From Bombus terrestris (Eukaryota; Arthropoda; Insecta; Hymenoptera; Apidae), in assembly GCF_910591885.1 (NCBI RefSeq), contig NC_063275.1, forward strand, positions 3,646,501-3,710,500: a DNA stretch of 64,000 nt, read 5' to 3'. The position numbers and the translations under genes are program-made. This document shows, one piece after another, positions 61,621 through 64,000 of the stretch (the first letter of the stretch is position 1; each line of letters begins with the position of its first letter). The notes below the pieces were generated by a model. That model was not told the origin of the DNA. It ran no database searches and saw only the letters and a program-made list of their open reading frames with translations.

Positions 61621-64000
61621 TAACCGCCTAGCGTGGAATTGGCCTTTTTTTTAATTGCTTCTAATCAGCCATCTGTGATTTTTATCCACTTGCGGTTTTA
61701 TTTCTTTCGCGTTGTATTTCTCTCTAAAAGTGAATATTTTCTTAACAGGATAGAAACGTGCGATTCACCCGTTAAACACGAGGAAATCCTGCGGAATAAT
61801 CGTATTTCACTAGTAAATTTCAATTCTGTGATTCTAGTCTTTGGATTCGCGAAAAAATGTATATACACGTGAGGTTTCATTAAGGAACGATAAAGACTGA
61901 TTCTTATCAAGCGAAACACCTTTTATCCGCTACGAGAACAAAAGCGCCGTTAAACGATGATCCAGTCGAGATTTCGTTCACACCCACTCATGCTCGATCC
62001 ATTGAAGCAGAAAAGAGAGGGCGATGTGTAAGGCGGATACGAGAGGGGGCTTTGATACCCACGACGTGCCGGCCGCCTTGTATCGTCGGACTATTAAAGA
62101 TACTCATCTCATTATACAAGACCCACCGACACCACCCACGCGATATGTGCGTTCATTCTTCTTTGCGCCATTCACCTTTTCTCTTCCTCCTTCTTTACCC
62201 GCATAATTTCAACTGCAAAACAGGCATGAAGATTCGTTTACTATTTCTGGCAATATCCACGTGACGATTAGTAGTCTTTATAATAGTCAGGGAAGTAACC
62301 TTTTAAAATTAATCTTTAATTGGTAGATAGGAAATTACATAGGTACTTACGGCTGGAAGAAGTGCCACGGAAAGTTTATATCGTAGACTGTCTTTCATAG
62401 TTCAGTTTTATTTTCAAGACGATACGTTTGTTAATTTAATGCTCCTGTATCTAACGTTCTTTTTATTAATAAATGCGCGCTTTTAGAAAGATGTATCAAT
62501 TTCACGATCTTAAAAGTATAATTACGATGAAATATCAATAAAAATCCGCCCATAGTACCGTTAGTTCAACGTTAAAGAACCGTGCCAGTTTAAGGTTAAG
62601 AAATAACCGTTTAGGAACACTTTCGTTTTCTGTAGTATCTTCCGACAGTAGATCGACCAATGGGAAATCTCGTTCGAAAAATTCCGTTAGTTTAAAACGG
62701 ACAATTAAATCGTGCAGAATTCGAACATCGATAAAGATATTTTCCACGTATCTGTATAAAATCAACCATTGAAATTATCTATCAGGAAAATGATTAACTG
62801 TCATCTGATTGATACTGGAACGTTCAGAGCCATTATCGGTATAGCTATTGCGTCTTACTTGTTGCATACATGAAAACACATAAAAACGAAGTTGCTTTTC
62901 TGCTTACGACATTTATTGGTAGAAAATAACTGGTTTGTTGTGTCACTTCATGCACGCCCATCACTATGGCTTTGAATTCTGTTTATTGTGTAAACAACAT
63001 TAGCCAATTTTCAACCGGCAACGAGAAATTCGATCTTTTCCCGAGCGTTCAAGGCTTAGGGCTGTTTACACTGCGCCGATTCAAACACGAGGTTCGCGCC
63101 CGATGTTTGCTCTGTCGGTTTACACGATCCTGTTTGTGTACAAACATTATACGTCACATTATGTCCGAAAGATAGAGACACAGTAGCATCGTCTTACAAA
63201 ACGGAATTGTATTTAGCAAGTATAGCGAATATATATAATACGTATATACTTTAGAATGGATGAACGTATCGAAAAATATCCGATACAAAAGCTGCTTATA
63301 TGTGCGCACTAAATAAATTACTTGTCATTTTTAAAATTCCATTCGGTTCACTATTTTTCATCCGGTAAGACGAAAGATCAGATGCGTAGCTAGCACGCGC
63401 GCCAGACACGACATCTGAATTACGTGATTTAAGGCGGTACATAATAGTTTATTATGTACGTAGTTACGAATTAACGGAAATAAAAAAAAACTAGTTATCG
63501 TACACTAAATGATTAAGATGCTAGAAGGAATATATGTTAAAAAAACATTGACATATTGATTTTCATTTACATTTCATGAATGAACGATCACTAATGGCCG
63601 ATTAGATATTCCGCACTTTAGAATCGAGTCGTGCTGTTTATATCGGGTATACTTATGTCATTCATCGGCAGGATATTAGCCACGGGCACGATAAATAATT
63701 TTCATGGGATCCGAAAGTTAGATCGACGAAGTCACAGGCGAGGTTAATAACATTGGGTTAATAACTTGACCCGCGCGTACAGTTGTTTGTAGGTTAAGGA
63801 TGTGGATATAAATTTGGGGTCAATCATAAAGCGATTCAAAGCCCTCGCTCTGTGCGGCTCAACTAATGATCTCTATCATAGTAACGGGTTCTGTCGCGCA
63901 TGCATTTGTCGTCCGGGCAGAACGGTCACGACTGTCCTAATGGAGTTTAATTTAGCCAATCTTCGTAAACTCTGTCCTTGACTGGCAACCGTTCTTACCG

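Larger units (their letters stand above)
58220..64000 (+). other. sog: Intron 2 of sog (5' part, continues beyond the window)
   Basis: It begins with the GTACGT donor at 58220. No sequence matching the rest of CR1 (the basic stretch and the CPP..C....CC..C cysteines) is found before 64000, so the next exon lies at least 5.8 kb away. The intron is AT-rich with small repeats (59021-59120, 59622-59785, 60043-60200) and CpG-richer blocks at 58240-58440, 60390-60620, 60850-61130 and 61340-61620. 62010-64000 shows nothing distinctive. Confidence 0.8.

Overview
The window looks like nuclear DNA of an insect, most likely an aculeate hymenopteran such as a bee. This is inferred from AT-rich introns broken by CpG-rich blocks, a mariner-type element, and two coding exons that match insect Short gastrulation (Sog, the arthropod Chordin). 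No bacterial gene order, rRNA or tRNA gene is visible. Nearly all open frames are short, lack family motifs and often lack an ATG; I read them as chance frames, mostly inside the CpG-rich blocks.

One gene can be supported: sog on the + strand. Exon 1 (12298-12424) encodes a signal peptide and short linker and ends at a GTAAGT donor in phase 1. Exon 2 (58116-58219) starts after a CAG acceptor in the matching phase and encodes the first half of the first von Willebrand C (CR1) domain, ending at a GTACGT donor. Intron 1 is 45,691 bp. Intron 2 runs past the right edge of the window and no third exon is seen. The window therefore holds 77 codons of a protein that is usually about 1,000 residues long.

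Layout: 1-9600 is intergenic with a 550-bp fold-back mariner remnant (3112-3661), CpG blocks and microsatellites. 9601-12297 is the promoter and 5' leader zone, with several candidate core promoters. 12425-58115 is intron 1, in which AT-rich DNA alternates with CpG-rich blocks. Its most interesting part is 18601-19030, where a Dorsal/kB-like site, E-boxes and a dense run of CAGGT cores (including one full CAGGTAG) lie together; this is a candidate early dorsoventral enhancer. Intron 1 also holds an AT-rich palindromic satellite with a 196-bp segment duplicated at 97% identity 2.6 kb away (34806-35346 and 37642-37945), two possible LTR-like remnants and several old tandem duplications. 58220-64000 is the start of intron 2, with two small tandem duplications, an AT-rich low-complexity tract and a CpG block.

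Functionally, Sog is a secreted BMP antagonist. Its first intron carries a neuroectoderm enhancer in Drosophila, so the long intron here is a natural place to look for embryonic cis-regulation.
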